Shown here: positions 35,133-44,759 of the stretch, piece after piece
Layout of the letters: every line of letters begins with the position of its first letter
Numbering within the stretch: position 1 is the first letter of the stretch
DNA from: Deltaproteobacteria bacterium
GTDB lineage: Bacteria; Desulfobacterota; Desulfobacteria; Desulfobacterales; UBA5852
DNA: 64,000 nucleotides
Assembly: GCA_020444045.1 (NCBI GenBank)
Contig: JAHLLS010000001.1
Location: 124,001 to 188,000 of the forward strand
Reading direction: 5' to 3'
The notes under the pieces: model-generated
Told to the model about the DNA's origin: nothing
The model's database searches: none
The model's input: the letters and a program-made list of their open reading frames with translations, nothing else
Position numbers and translations under genes: made by a program

Positions 35133-36212
35133 ATGACAGTGCCAAAAACAGAAGATCTCCGGGTAAGGGACTACCTGCCGCTGATGCCGCCCAAGGAATT
35201 GAAGCAGAAGCTGCCGCTCTCGGCCAAGGCCCAGCAAACCGTCATTGAGGGCCGGGAAACCATTCAGCGCATCATCAATAAAGAAGACAAGCGGACCCTG
35301 GTCATTGTCGGCCCGTGTTCCATCCACGATGAAAAAGCGGCGCTGGAATACGCGGAACGGCTTATCGGCCTGCAGGAAAAGGTCAAGGAAACCCTTTACC
35401 TGGCCATGCGGGTGTATTTCGAGAAGCCGCGCACGACGGTGGGGTGGAAGGGCCTGATCAGCGACCCGGAACTGGACGACAGTTGCGACATGAATGCCGG
35501 GCTCGTCAAGGCGCGCGGGTTGATTCTGCAAATCGCCGAAATGGGGCTGCCCACCGCTACCGAAATGCTCGAGCCGATTACGCCGCAGTATCTGGCGGAC
35601 CTTGTCTGCTGGTCGGCCATCGGCGCCCGCACCACCGAATCCCAAACCCACCGGGAAATGGCCTCTGGCCTTTCCATGCCGGTCGGGTTCAAGAACGGCA
35701 CCGACGGCAAGTTGTCCACAGCGATCAACGCCCTCGTGGCGGCGCACGCCGCCCAGACCTTTCTGGGCATCGACCAGGACGGCCGGACCTGTGTCGTCCG
35801 CACCGGCGGCAACCCCTATGGCCACATCGTCCTGCGCGGCGGCAGCCGGCCCAACTACGATCCCATCAGTATCGAGGAAGCCCGCCTGATGCTCATTACC
35901 AAGGGCCTCCCCGAGGCGATCATCGTAGACTGCTCCCATGCCAATTCTCATAAAAAATACCAGGGGCAGGCGATTGTCTGGCGTAACGTCATCGACCAGA
36001 TCGTCAATGGCAGTGAGTCCGTGATCGGTCTCATGCTGGAGAGCAACCTGTACGAAGGCAACCAGAAATACACCGGTGATAAATCCGCCTTGAAATACGG
36101 CGTCTCGATTACCGACGAATGTATTTCGTGGGAAACCACCGAGGAACTCCTGCTCAAGGCCCATGCCAAACGCATGCCAACGGCCGGCGCTGCGTTTAAC
36201 CGCGCCTCTTAG
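35133..36212 (+). CDS. aroG: 3-deoxy-7-phosphoheptulonate (DAHP) synthase, class I
   Basis: First committed step of aromatic amino acid synthesis: PEP plus erythrose-4-phosphate. The 359-residue protein is the AroG/AroF/AroH-type enzyme: VIVGPCSIHD with the metal-binding Cys, RVYFEKPRTTVGWKGLI with substrate-binding Arg and Lys, GARTTESQTHREMASGLSMPVGFKNGTDG, and DCSHANSHK. Symbol aroG is used for type; which amino acid inhibits it is not readable. The start at 35133 follows AAGGA. The gene lies behind a Tyr/Phe leader attenuator; aroB follows 74 bp later. Confidence 0.94.
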   Translation: MTVPKTEDLRVRDYLPLMPPKELKQKLPLSAKAQQTVIEGRETIQRIINKEDKRTLVIVGPCSIHDEKAALEYAERLIGLQEKVKETLYLAMRVYFEKPRTTVGWKGLISDPELDDSCDMNAGLVKARGLILQIAEMGLPTATEMLEPITPQYLADLVCWSAIGARTTESQTHREMASGLSMPVGFKNGTDGKLSTAINALVAAHAAQTFLGIDQDGRTCVVRTGGNPYGHIVLRGGSRPNYDPISIEEARLMLITKGLPEAIIVDCSHANSHKKYQGQAIVWRNVIDQIVNGSESVIGLMLESNLYEGNQKYTGDKSALKYGVSITDECISWETTEELLLKAHAKRMPTAGAAFNRAS

Positions 36213-36286
36213 ACCGGGCGCGACAACCTTTCTCCGCCATTGCTGCCGGCAATAGCGGGCCAAATTGGAACGAAAGCATCTTCCGC

Positions 36287-37318
36287 ATGAAAAAATTGCA
36301 AATCCAGGGGGTCGGCGGCCTGTCCACTATCCTGGTGGGGGAACCGTTAAAAAACCTGCCCTACTATCTGCCGGTGCCGAACCCGGTCATCATCACCGAC
36401 GAGAACGTCGGTCGGCGCTATGCCGATCAATTTCCCCCCGGGCACGTTATGACCATCGGCACCGGTGAGGGCATCAAGACCCTCGAAACCATCAGCCGGG
36501 TCTATAGCGAACTGGTAGCCATCGAGGCTGACCGTTCCTGCAGTATCGTCGGCATCGGCGGCGGCATTGTTTGTGACGTGGCCGGTTTCGTGGCATCGAC
36601 CTATCTGCGGGGAGTGCGCTTTGGCTTTGTGGCCACCACCCTGCTTGCCCAGGTGGACGCCAGCGTCGGTGGCAAAAACGGGGTGAACTTCGGCGGTTAT
36701 AAAAATATGGTGGGAACCTTCAACCAACCCGAATTCGTGCTCTGCGACCTGGACCTGCTGCACTCGCTGCCGGAAGAACAACTGCAGTGCGGTTTTGCGG
36801 AAATCGTCAAACATGCCGCCATTGCCGACGCCGGGATGTTCGAAGCGCTGGAAAAGGATGCTGCAAAAGCCTCGGCGCTCGACCCGCAGGTTATCGAACG
36901 CCTGGTGTACGATTCATTGATCATCAAATCCACGATCGTCAACCGGGACGAAAAAGAAACCGGCGAGCGGCGCAAGCTCAACTTTGGCCACACCTTCGGA
37001 CATGCCATCGAAAAGGTCACCGGGGTCCCCCACGGCCAGGCCGTCAGTGCCGGCATGGTCCTGGCAGCAGGTCTGTCTCACCAGCGCGGCCTGATCACCG
37101 CCAGCGAGAAAGATCGGCTGTGTGCGCTTCTCGAACAATTGAACCTTCCCACCGGGATGACATTCGATCGGGACGCCGTCCTGGAAGCGCTGGGGAAAGA
37201 TAAAAAACGGGAAGGGGATGGTGTGCACTTCGTATTGTTGGATGGCCTGGGTCGATCTGTTGTACAGGATATCCCCCTGGCCGAACTACGCGACCATCTG
37301 TCGCAGGCGTCCCCCTAA
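36287..37318 (+). CDS. aroB: 3-dehydroquinate synthase
   Basis: Second step of the shikimate pathway, converting DAHP to 3-dehydroquinate with NAD+ and a divalent metal. The 343-residue protein shows GIGGGIVCDVAGFVASTYLRG (NAD binding), TTLLAQVDASVGGKNGVN (active-site Lys and metal region) and NFGHTFGHAIE with metal-ligand histidines. It probably belongs to the attenuated DAHP synthase transcript, as no promoter or terminator was seen in the 74-bp gap. It is convergent with aroK (12 bp). Confidence 0.95.
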   Translation: MKKLQIQGVGGLSTILVGEPLKNLPYYLPVPNPVIITDENVGRRYADQFPPGHVMTIGTGEGIKTLETISRVYSELVAIEADRSCSIVGIGGGIVCDVAGFVASTYLRGVRFGFVATTLLAQVDASVGGKNGVNFGGYKNMVGTFNQPEFVLCDLDLLHSLPEEQLQCGFAEIVKHAAIADAGMFEALEKDAAKASALDPQVIERLVYDSLIIKSTIVNRDEKETGERRKLNFGHTFGHAIEKVTGVPHGQAVSAGMVLAAGLSHQRGLITASEKDRLCALLEQLNLPTGMTFDRDAVLEALGKDKKREGDGVHFVLLDGLGRSVVQDIPLAELRDHLSQASP

Positions 37319-37330
37319 ATAGACAAGGTT

Positions 37331-37873
37331 TTATGTTGCGTCATCCGCAAGATGGTTCAACACGAGCTGCACCACCTCGGTAATCGTTTTGCCGGAAGTC
37401 TCGATCGGTGTGAAACGCGCATAGCCCGCGCGCCGTTTCTCGTACAGCACCTGAATGCGAGCCTTGATCGACGGGCCTTCCAGCAGGGGGCGAACGGCAG
37501 CCGTGTCATTGGCGACCCGCACCATTATCTCTTCCGGTGTGGCCCACAGGGTGAAGACCCGACCAGTGCGGGACAGGGCGGCGGCATTGGCGGCATCCAG
37601 CATCAAACGCCCGCCCGTGGCAATCACCTTTTTCTTGACGCCACCCAACTCACGGGCCAGCGCGGCCTCCATTTCGCGAAAGGCCGCCTCACCCTGATCG
37701 CGAAAAATATCGTAGATCGCCTTCCCGCAACGCGCCGCGATCCATTCATCCGTATCAACGAATTCATACCCCAAGTGTTCCGCCAAAAGCCGCCCCACCG
37801 AGGATTTACCGGTACCCATAAACCCTGTGAGGATGATATTGTCGTCGGTCGTTTGGTCTTCGCGGCGTGCCAT
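37331..37873 (-). CDS. aroK: Shikimate kinase
   Basis: Phosphorylates shikimate with ATP. The 180-residue protein has the Walker A GFMGTGKSS (17-25), the shikimate-binding DTDEWI, the FREMEAALARE segment with the conserved Arg, and ATGGRLML in place of the more usual ATGGG. It is encoded on the strand opposite to the other aro genes, as the last gene of a radical SAM, HTH-Zn ribbon, aroK run. Confidence 0.93.
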   Translation of the reverse strand: MARREDQTTDDNIILTGFMGTGKSSVGRLLAEHLGYEFVDTDEWIAARCGKAIYDIFRDQGEAAFREMEAALARELGGVKKKVIATGGRLMLDAANAAALSRTGRVFTLWATPEEIMVRVANDTAAVRPLLEGPSIKARIQVLYEKRRAGYARFTPIETSGKTITEVVQLVLNHLADDAT

Positions 37874-37915
37874 TTTCGATACTCTCTCTCATCATCAGAA
37901 GCGTACGATCTTCAC

Positions 37916-38215
37916 TCAACGGATGGAAAAGCGCGGCATGGTGATGCGGGTCTGCCGGCAAAGGGGACAGCGGCCCGGGCGGGAAAACCGACGCCGGTCC
38001 TTGAAAACGAAGCCGCAGGCCAGGCATTCCGCCGGACAAATCGCCAGGCCCTGGGGGCTGTCGGACAGGCTGCGGCGGATGTGGGCCAGGTGGTCGGCGA
38101 CCTCCTTTTCGGAAATGTGCAGCGCCTGGGAAATGTCACGCACACCACATTCTTCCGCCTCGAGCAGGGCCATCATGCGTTGCCGCAACGTTTTATCCCC
38201 GCTGTCTTCGGGCAT
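37916..38215 (-). CDS. HTH/zinc-ribbon predicted transcriptional regulator
   Basis: A 99-residue protein: an N-terminal helix-turn-helix (RDISQALHISEKEVADHLAHIRRSL) and a C-terminal zinc ribbon with CPAEC/CLAC and CPLC cysteines. This is the COG3357-like 'HTH fused to Zn ribbon' layout. Targets are unknown. GAGGAA lies before the ATG. The radical SAM gene ends 11 bp upstream, so they are one transcript, and the regulator may respond to something linked to that enzyme (inference). Confidence 0.8.
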   Translation of the reverse strand: MPEDSGDKTLRQRMMALLEAEECGVRDISQALHISEKEVADHLAHIRRSLSDSPQGLAICPAECLACGFVFKDRRRFSRPGRCPLCRQTRITMPRFSIR

Positions 38216-38226
38216 CGCACCGTTCC

Positions 38227-39246
38227 TCAGGGTGGCAGAATCTCTTCTTTCAGCATGCAGCAGGCAATCCGGTAGGCCGGGACACCGTCCGCACCGTAGA
38301 CAAGGTTTCCGGGCTGGATCAAGCGGTTCATGACACAGCCCTCCGGAATGTCCAGGGCAAACAAATCGTTTTCATTGATGGGCGGCATGGCGTCGAGCCG
38401 TCCCCTTTCCAGCGTCAGGCTGTGCAGGGGGAAATCTTCGCATAAGGGACAACGATAAACCCGACCGTTGGGAAAAACGAAAAAATTGTCGGCCACCTTG
38501 CCGGCGCAGGCGAAATCCTCCTGGGGTGACAGGAAGACCTTGGGATAGGTCACCGTAAGGCCCCGATCGGCAATCTGTTCAGCCGCCGCCGGCACCACCG
38601 CCAGCCAACGGTCCCGGTCCACCTGGAGCGGCCGGTCGGCCGCCATACGGTCGGCCTGAAGGACCGGGTTACCCCGAATCCCCAGCACCTGAATGAAAAA
38701 CCGGTCGATCCCGAGATCCTCCAGCAGCGGTCCCATCTGCGGCAGTTCATCAATATTGGCCGTACTCACGGTATAGATCAGGCTGGTGCTGAATCCTTTG
38801 GCCACGGCCCGGCGGATACCCGCCAGGCAGGCGTCATAAGACCCCCGCCCCCGCAGGGCATCATTGGTTTTGGCGGTCGCCCCGTCCAGGCTGAAACTGA
38901 AATAATCCAGATCCGCTGGGGTCAGCCGGTCCAGGATGTCGTGAAAAAGATAGCCATTGGTATCGATGGTAACCGAGGCAAACTGCAGGCGGCGCGCCGT
39001 ATGGACCACCGCCGCCAGGTCCGGATGCAGGGTCGGCTCCCCCCCGAGGAGAATCAGATTGGCCGGCTTCCCGAGATCGGCAAACACCTTGAGCCAGTTT
39101 TCGATGGTGTTCAGCGGCAGTGTTTCCGTGCCGTGCTGGTCGGGATTGATGTAGCAGTGGCGGCATTTCAGGTTGCAGCGGGTCAGGATATGAAAAAAGA
39201 GATTGACGGCCTGGGGCGAAAAAGCCACCGTTCGTTTGCGGGTCAT
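38227..39246 (-). CDS. Radical SAM protein with SPASM-like C-terminus
   Basis: A 339-residue radical SAM enzyme. The 4Fe-4S motif is CNLKCRHCY (Cys24, 28, 31), followed by LGGEPTLHPD (SAM-binding GGE) and DTNGY. The C-terminal half has further cysteines (DFACAGKV, CPLCED, GCVMN, ACCM) in a FVFPNGRVYRCPLC pattern typical of auxiliary-cluster (SPASM/twitch) domains, as in peptide-modifying or heme-pathway radical SAM enzymes. Substrate unknown. The start at 39246 is preferred; an upstream in-frame extension lacks support. Cotranscribed with the HTH-Zn ribbon gene. Confidence 0.88.
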   Translation of the reverse strand: MTRKRTVAFSPQAVNLFFHILTRCNLKCRHCYINPDQHGTETLPLNTIENWLKVFADLGKPANLILLGGEPTLHPDLAAVVHTARRLQFASVTIDTNGYLFHDILDRLTPADLDYFSFSLDGATAKTNDALRGRGSYDACLAGIRRAVAKGFSTSLIYTVSTANIDELPQMGPLLEDLGIDRFFIQVLGIRGNPVLQADRMAADRPLQVDRDRWLAVVPAAAEQIADRGLTVTYPKVFLSPQEDFACAGKVADNFFVFPNGRVYRCPLCEDFPLHSLTLERGRLDAMPPINENDLFALDIPEGCVMNRLIQPGNLVYGADGVPAYRIACCMLKEEILPP

Positions 39247-39414
39247 GGGGCTAAGTGGTCCTGTTCGTATATACAGTGGGGCGCCGAGACGGGCGATACT
39301 CCCGGATGGCAAGGCGCGGGAAGCGCCCATAGCCAACACGATGGGCGCGCCAGGCAACACCGCAAGCCGGGATGCAGCGCCCATCGAATGCCATCGTATT
39401 TATCAATAGGGCCA

Positions 39415-39915
39415 CTAGGCCAGCGCCTTGATAATTTTATTGGCCTTGATCAATTCCTCGTTGGTCAAGCGCAGGCGAATGGAAAGAAACTCGGCGAAAA
39501 TCCGGTAAAGGAGGAGGAGAAAGTCCAGCTGCTCATCCCGGTCGCCCGTGCCGGCCATGCGATCTTTGGCCGTGGTGTTGATGGCCAGACAGACGGTCGG
39601 TTCCAGGGCAACCACGGTGGCGGAACGGATCTGGCTGTCGATGATGCGCATCTCGCCGAAGACCTCCCCCACCTCGCTCAGGGTGCCGATCTCGACGTCA
39701 TTTTTCGTAATGCGGACACTGCCTTCCAGCAGGAAATAGAGCCAGGGGTCATCATCGCCCTCCTTGATGATCGGCTCACCCGCCTCATATTCGCGCATCT
39801 TACTCAGGTGCAGCAGGCGGCTGAGATTGCTGGTTTCAAAATTACGCAAGGCCGGGATGGACATTAGCCGCTGGATGTTTTCCAGGTTATCTTTGAGATA
39901 ACGCGATTCCTGCAT
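39415..39915 (-). CDS. Cyclic-nucleotide-binding domain protein
   Basis: A 166-residue protein made almost entirely of one cNMP-binding domain (about 20-130: LLHLSKMREYEAGEPIIKEGDDDPWLYFLLEGSVRI; cassette GEVFGEMRIIDSQIRSATVVAL keeps Glu and Arg) with a short helical tail and no DNA-binding HTH. It may be a regulatory subunit of a partner protein. GGGGGAG precedes the ATG. It follows purF by 38 bp on the same strand. Confidence 0.85.
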   Translation of the reverse strand: MQESRYLKDNLENIQRLMSIPALRNFETSNLSRLLHLSKMREYEAGEPIIKEGDDDPWLYFLLEGSVRITKNDVEIGTLSEVGEVFGEMRIIDSQIRSATVVALEPTVCLAINTTAKDRMAGTGDRDEQLDFLLLLYRIFAEFLSIRLRLTNEELIKANKIIKALA

Positions 39916-39953
39916 GGCTCCCCCGCATCAATGTAACGTCATCGTTGAAGCGA

Positions 39954-41369
39954 CTATAGCATCTCCATACAGTTTTTGGAAAGTGCTCCATCGAAATCCA
40001 CTGGATAACAGCCATCGAAACAGGCTTTGCAGAAGTGATTTTCCGGGTGTTCGACCCCGGTGGATTTGAGAAGTCCCGGCAGGCTCAGGTAGGCCAGGGA
40101 ATCCAATCCCAGGTGTTTTCGCAGCTCTTCCACCGACATGCGAGCCGCGATCAGTTCACCCTTCGTGGAAAAATCGATGCCATAATGGCAGGGAAACCGG
40201 TGCGGCGGACCGCTGACGCGCAGATGGACATGCCGTACACCCAGCGCCCGCAGCGATTTGACACGGGTTTTGACCGTAGTGCCGCGGATGATGGAGTCCT
40301 CTATGATGACGATATCCTTGCCCTTCAGCAGTTCCTTTACCGGGTTCAGCTTCACCCGCACGCCAAAATCGCGCATGCTCTGGGTCGGCTGGATGAACGT
40401 CCGCCCGATATAATGGTTGCGGATCATGCCCATTTCGAACGGGATGCCGGAGGCTTCCGAAAACCCCAAGGCGGCATAGGTTCCCGAATCGGGAAACGGC
40501 ATCACGAAATCGGCTTCGGCCGGCGCTTCCTTGGCCAGCTGGCGTCCATGGGCCTTGCGGGTCAAATAAACATTTTTCCCGAAAAACGTGCTGTCCGGGC
40601 GCGCAAAATAAATGAATTCGAAAATACAGAAGGTCCGCTTGGTCCCTTCCGGCTGGGTTTGAATGCTTTTGACCCCATTCTCACCAATGATGACGATTTC
40701 ACCCGGGTCCAGCTCCCGCACGAACTCCGCTTCCACCAGGTCCAGGGCACAGGTCTCCGATGCCAGGACATAGCTGCCGTTGAGACGCCCCAGGCAAAGC
40801 GGGCGAAATCCATTGGGATCCTTGATGCCCACCACTTCACCCTCGCTGGTCAGCAGTACGAACGAAAAGGCCCCCTGCAGCCGTTTGGCCGTCTCGACCA
40901 ACGCGCCCTCGAATCCATGCTTCAGGTTTTTGACAAAAAGGTGCAGAAACACCTCGCTGTCCATGGTGGTCTGGAAGATGGAGCCCGACCGTTCCAGTTC
41001 ATCCTTGAGGGTATGCGCATTGACGAGATTGCCGTTGTGGGCCAGGGCATAGGATCGGTGCTGGTGCCGTACGAAAAAGGGCTGCGCATTGCCGAGGATG
41101 GAGCTGCCGGTGGTGGAGTAGCGCACATGCCCCACCGCACTCAAGCCGCTCAACTGTTCCAGGTGATGCATTTCAAAGACATCGGGAACCAGGCCCATGC
41201 CCTTGTGGCCTACGATGGTTTTATCCTGGCAGACCGCGATGCCGGCACTTTCCTGTCCCCGGTGCTGAAGGGCGTAGAGCCCGAAATAGGTCAGCTTCGA
41301 GGCGTCCGGATGTCCGTGGATGCCAAAAAGCCCGCAGGCCTCACGGGGTCTTTCGTCAAAGGGTATCAT
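39954..41369 (-). CDS. purF: Amidophosphoribosyltransferase
   Basis: First step of purine synthesis: PRPP plus glutamine to phosphoribosylamine. The 471-residue protein is a class-II (Ntn) amidotransferase: an 11-residue propeptide precedes the nucleophile Cys12 (REACGLFGIHG), as in propeptide-type PurF. The PRPP-binding loop is VIIEDSIIRGTT. C-terminal cysteines (CKACFDGCYP) and CHYGIDF suggest the 4Fe-4S cluster form. It is 45 bp after carB on the same strand. Confidence 0.95.
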   Translation of the reverse strand: MIPFDERPREACGLFGIHGHPDASKLTYFGLYALQHRGQESAGIAVCQDKTIVGHKGMGLVPDVFEMHHLEQLSGLSAVGHVRYSTTGSSILGNAQPFFVRHQHRSYALAHNGNLVNAHTLKDELERSGSIFQTTMDSEVFLHLFVKNLKHGFEGALVETAKRLQGAFSFVLLTSEGEVVGIKDPNGFRPLCLGRLNGSYVLASETCALDLVEAEFVRELDPGEIVIIGENGVKSIQTQPEGTKRTFCIFEFIYFARPDSTFFGKNVYLTRKAHGRQLAKEAPAEADFVMPFPDSGTYAALGFSEASGIPFEMGMIRNHYIGRTFIQPTQSMRDFGVRVKLNPVKELLKGKDIVIIEDSIIRGTTVKTRVKSLRALGVRHVHLRVSGPPHRFPCHYGIDFSTKGELIAARMSVEELRKHLGLDSLAYLSLPGLLKSTGVEHPENHFCKACFDGCYPVDFDGALSKNCMEML

Positions 41370-41414
41370 CGATAGGGCTCTCCAGAGATAGTCGATATCA
41401 TTTGGGCGGGTGGG

Positions 41415-44400
41415 TTACCCCACCTCCCGATTGAGGGTCCGGTGATATTCCTGCAGGGATTTCACCTCCAGGCGTCGCTCCTTCAGGGCGGCGACACCGT
41501 GACAAATCGCCCGGGCCCCGGCAATGGTCGTGGCGTATGGCAGACGGAACTTCAAGGCCGCTCGCCGAAGTTCATAACCGTCCCGCTTGGTTTCGTCACC
41601 GGAACCGGTATTGATCACCAATTGAATCTCACGGTTCTTGATGGCGTCCACCACATGGGGCCGGCCGGTGGATACCTTGTAGACGAAACGGGCGGCAAGC
41701 CCCTGTTCCTCCAGATAATCCGCTGTTCCACGGGTGGCCATGATCGTAAAACCCAGGTCGATGAAACGACGGGCGATGTCCACCACCGCGGCTTTGTCCC
41801 GATCCTGCACGCTGATAAAAATCGTCCCTTGTTTGGGCAACCGCTGTCCGGCTCCCATCTGCGCCTTGCAGAAGGCCGCACCGTAGTCGGAATCGATTCC
41901 CATGACTTCGCCCGTGGATTTCATCTCCGGCCCCAGCAGGGTGTCCACATCCGGAAAACGGTCGAAGGGCAGCACGGCTTCTTTGACCGAAACGTAATCC
42001 GGCACGATTTCCCGGGTGAGCCCCAGTTCTTCCAGGGTTTTTCCCAGCATGACCTTGGTAGCCAGTTTGGCCAGGGGCACGCCGGTGGCCTTGCTGACAA
42101 ACGGTATCGTGCGGGAGGCCCGGGGGTTGACTTCGAGGACGAACACCTGCTGGTCCTTGATGGCGTATTGGACGTTCATCAGGCCCACCACGTTCAGCTC
42201 CTGCGCCATGGCCCGCGTGGCATCGGCAATCTCGGTCAGCACGGCCGCCGGGATGGATTGCGGCGGCAGGATACAGGCCGAATCGCCCGAATGGATGCCG
42301 GCTTCCTCGACATGCTCCATGATCCCGCCGATGATGGTCCGCTGGCCGTCGCAGATGGCATCCACATCCACTTCCACCGCGTCTTCCAGGAATTTGTCGA
42401 TGAGCACGGGATGCTCGGGGGAAGCCTCGATGGCCAGCCGGGTAAAATTCTCCAAGGCCTCACGGTTGTAAACGATCTTCATGGCCCGGCCCCCCAGCAC
42501 GTAAGAAGGCCGCACGATCACCGGATAACCGATCGTGGCCGCCACCTGGACCGCCTCCTCCACGTTGGTGGCGGTACCGTTGTCCGGCTGCACCAGGTCC
42601 AGTTTTTTAAGCATGGCCTGGAACTGTTCCCGGTCTTCGGCCCGGTCGATGCTGTGGGGGTGGGTCCCCATGATGTGAACCCCGGCGTCCAGCAGCGCGG
42701 TCGCCAGGTTGAGCGGGGTCTGACCGCCGAATTGGACGATGACGCCGGTGGGCCGTTCGGTTTCGACGATGTGAAGCACATCTTCACGCGTCAAAGGCTC
42801 GAAATAAAGCTTATCCGAGGTGTCATAATCCGTGCTGACGGTCTCGGGGTTGCTGTTGACCATGATGCTTTCAACCCCTTCCTCCCGCAGCGCAAACGAG
42901 GCGTGGACACAGCAGTAATCAAATTCGATGCCCTGGCCGATACGGTTGGGCCCGCCCCCCAGAATCATGACCTTGGTGCCGTCGGTCTGGCGTGCTTCGT
43001 TTTCCTCCTCGTAGGTGGAGTAGTAATACGGCGTGGCGGCTTTGAATTCCGCCGCACAGGTATCCACCAGTTTATACACCGGCACGAGCCCCATTTGGTG
43101 GCGGCGCTCGCGGATCGCATTTTCGCTCTCGCCGGTGAGGTGCCCAATCTGGATATCGGAAAAGCCCCAGGATTTGGCTTTTTCCAGCAGCTCGTCATCG
43201 AGATCGCTGCCCTGGGCGGCGATGGTCTGCTCCAGTTCGACGATCTGGCGCAGCTGGTGCAGAAACCAGGGGTCGATGCCGGTCAAGGCATAAATCGTTT
43301 CGATCGACATCCCCTGCAGCAGGGCATGCCGCAGATAGAAAATGCGCTGGGAATTAGGCGTGGCCAAGTGCTGCTCGATTTCGGCCGGAGAGAGCGGCTG
43401 TCCGGCCCCGGCCCGTTTATCACCAACGTCCTTGCCGTCGGCCCCGAACCCGAAGCGGCCGATCTCCAGTGAACGCAATCCCTTCTGCAGGGCTTCTTTG
43501 AATGTCCGCCCGATGGACATGGTCTCCCCGACCGACTTCATGGCGGTGGTCAAATAATCCGGCGTTTCGGGGAATTTCTCAAACGTCCAGCGCGGGATCT
43601 TGACGACACAGTAATCCAGGGTCGGTTCAAAAGACGCCAGCGTTTCCCCGGTAATGTCATTGGGGATTTCATCCAGCGTATAGCCCACCGCCAGTTTGGC
43701 GGCGATCTTGGCGATCGGGAAACCGGTTGCTTTGGAGGCCAGGGCCGAACTGCGTGATACCCGGGGGTTCATTTCCACCACGATCATTTCGCCGTTTTGG
43801 GGGTTGACGGCAAACTGAACATTGGATCCGCCCGTATCCACACCGATTTCCCGCATGATGGCCAGTGAAGCGTCCCGCATGACCTGGTACTCCCGGTCGC
43901 TCAGGGTCTGGGCCGGCGCCACGGTGATGCTGTCGCCCGTGTGAACCCCCATCGGATCGAAATTTTCAATGGAGCAGACAATGACCACATTGTCGTTCTT
44001 GTCCCGCATCACTTCCAGTTCATATTCTTTCCACCCCAGGACCGATTCCTCCAGCATCACCTGCGTATTCAGGCTGGCATCCAGACCGGATTTGGCAATC
44101 CGCGCCAGATCTTCGGGGTTGTAAGCCACACCGCCGCCCGTACCGCCCAGGGTGAAACTGGGCCGCACGATGATGGGATAGCCGAGGTCGGCCACGATGC
44201 GGCGGACCTCGTCCATGGTATTGGCAATGCCACTGCGCGGGATGCGCAGACCGATATTGTCCATGGCCTTGCGAAAAAGATCCCGGTCTTCCGCTTTCTG
44301 GATGGAGTGCAGGGAGGCCCCGATCATTTCCACACCGAATTTTTCCAGCACACCGCGCTCGGCCACCTGTACGGCCGTGTTCAACCCCGTTTGACCACCC

Positions 44401-44669
44401 AGCGTGGGCAGCAACGCATCCGGACGCTCTTTCTCGATGATGCGCGCCACGGCCTCCGGTGTCACCGGCTCGATATAGGTGTGATCGGCCATCTCCGGAT
44501 CGGTCATGATCGTTGCCGGGTTACTGTTGACGAGCACCACCTCGTACCCCTCTTCCTTGAGGGCCTTGCAGGCCTGGGTGCCGGAGTAGTCGAATTCACA
44601 GGCCTGGCTGATGATGATGGGCCCGGCGCCAATCAAAAGAATTTTATGGATATCAGTGCGTTTGGGCAT
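41415..44669 (-). CDS. carB: Carbamoyl-phosphate synthase large subunit
   Basis: Synthesises carbamoyl phosphate from bicarbonate, ATP and ammonia delivered by CarA, for arginine and pyrimidines. The 1084-residue protein has the two homologous ATP-grasp halves (first with [21 protein letters not shown] and [14 protein letters not shown], second with [23 protein letters not shown] and [12 protein letters not shown]) and a C-terminal methylglyoxal-synthase-like allosteric domain (from about 940). Length is full. It follows carA and precedes purF on the same strand. Confidence 0.97.
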   Translation of the reverse strand: MPKRTDIHKILLIGAGPIIISQACEFDYSGTQACKALKEEGYEVVLVNSNPATIMTDPEMADHTYIEPVTPEAVARIIEKERPDALLPTLGGQTGLNTAVQVAERGVLEKFGVEMIGASLHSIQKAEDRDLFRKAMDNIGLRIPRSGIANTMDEVRRIVADLGYPIIVRPSFTLGGTGGGVAYNPEDLARIAKSGLDASLNTQVMLEESVLGWKEYELEVMRDKNDNVVIVCSIENFDPMGVHTGDSITVAPAQTLSDREYQVMRDASLAIMREIGVDTGGSNVQFAVNPQNGEMIVVEMNPRVSRSSALASKATGFPIAKIAAKLAVGYTLDEIPNDITGETLASFEPTLDYCVVKIPRWTFEKFPETPDYLTTAMKSVGETMSIGRTFKEALQKGLRSLEIGRFGFGADGKDVGDKRAGAGQPLSPAEIEQHLATPNSQRIFYLRHALLQGMSIETIYALTGIDPWFLHQLRQIVELEQTIAAQGSDLDDELLEKAKSWGFSDIQIGHLTGESENAIRERRHQMGLVPVYKLVDTCAAEFKAATPYYYSTYEEENEARQTDGTKVMILGGGPNRIGQGIEFDYCCVHASFALREEGVESIMVNSNPETVSTDYDTSDKLYFEPLTREDVLHIVETERPTGVIVQFGGQTPLNLATALLDAGVHIMGTHPHSIDRAEDREQFQAMLKKLDLVQPDNGTATNVEEAVQVAATIGYPVIVRPSYVLGGRAMKIVYNREALENFTRLAIEASPEHPVLIDKFLEDAVEVDVDAICDGQRTIIGGIMEHVEEAGIHSGDSACILPPQSIPAAVLTEIADATRAMAQELNVVGLMNVQYAIKDQQVFVLEVNPRASRTIPFVSKATGVPLAKLATKVMLGKTLEELGLTREIVPDYVSVKEAVLPFDRFPDVDTLLGPEMKSTGEVMGIDSDYGAAFCKAQMGAGQRLPKQGTIFISVQDRDKAAVVDIARRFIDLGFTIMATRGTADYLEEQGLAARFVYKVSTGRPHVVDAIKNREIQLVINTGSGDETKRDGYELRRAALKFRLPYATTIAGARAICHGVAALKERRLEVKSLQEYHRTLNREVG

Positions 44670-44759
44670 GAACGGTTGTCCGTAATGGTTAGATTCCCTT
44701 GGTGATCATCGCGTATCCGGCCTCTCGGACGGATCGCTATCCAACAGCGCCGACGGCAT

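Noticed and set aside
41442..43472. 676-residue plus-strand frame opposite carB
   Set aside because: Same cause: carB is complete and conserved on the minus strand, and this frame shows no recognisable domain and a His/Gly-rich composition typical of antisense shadows.
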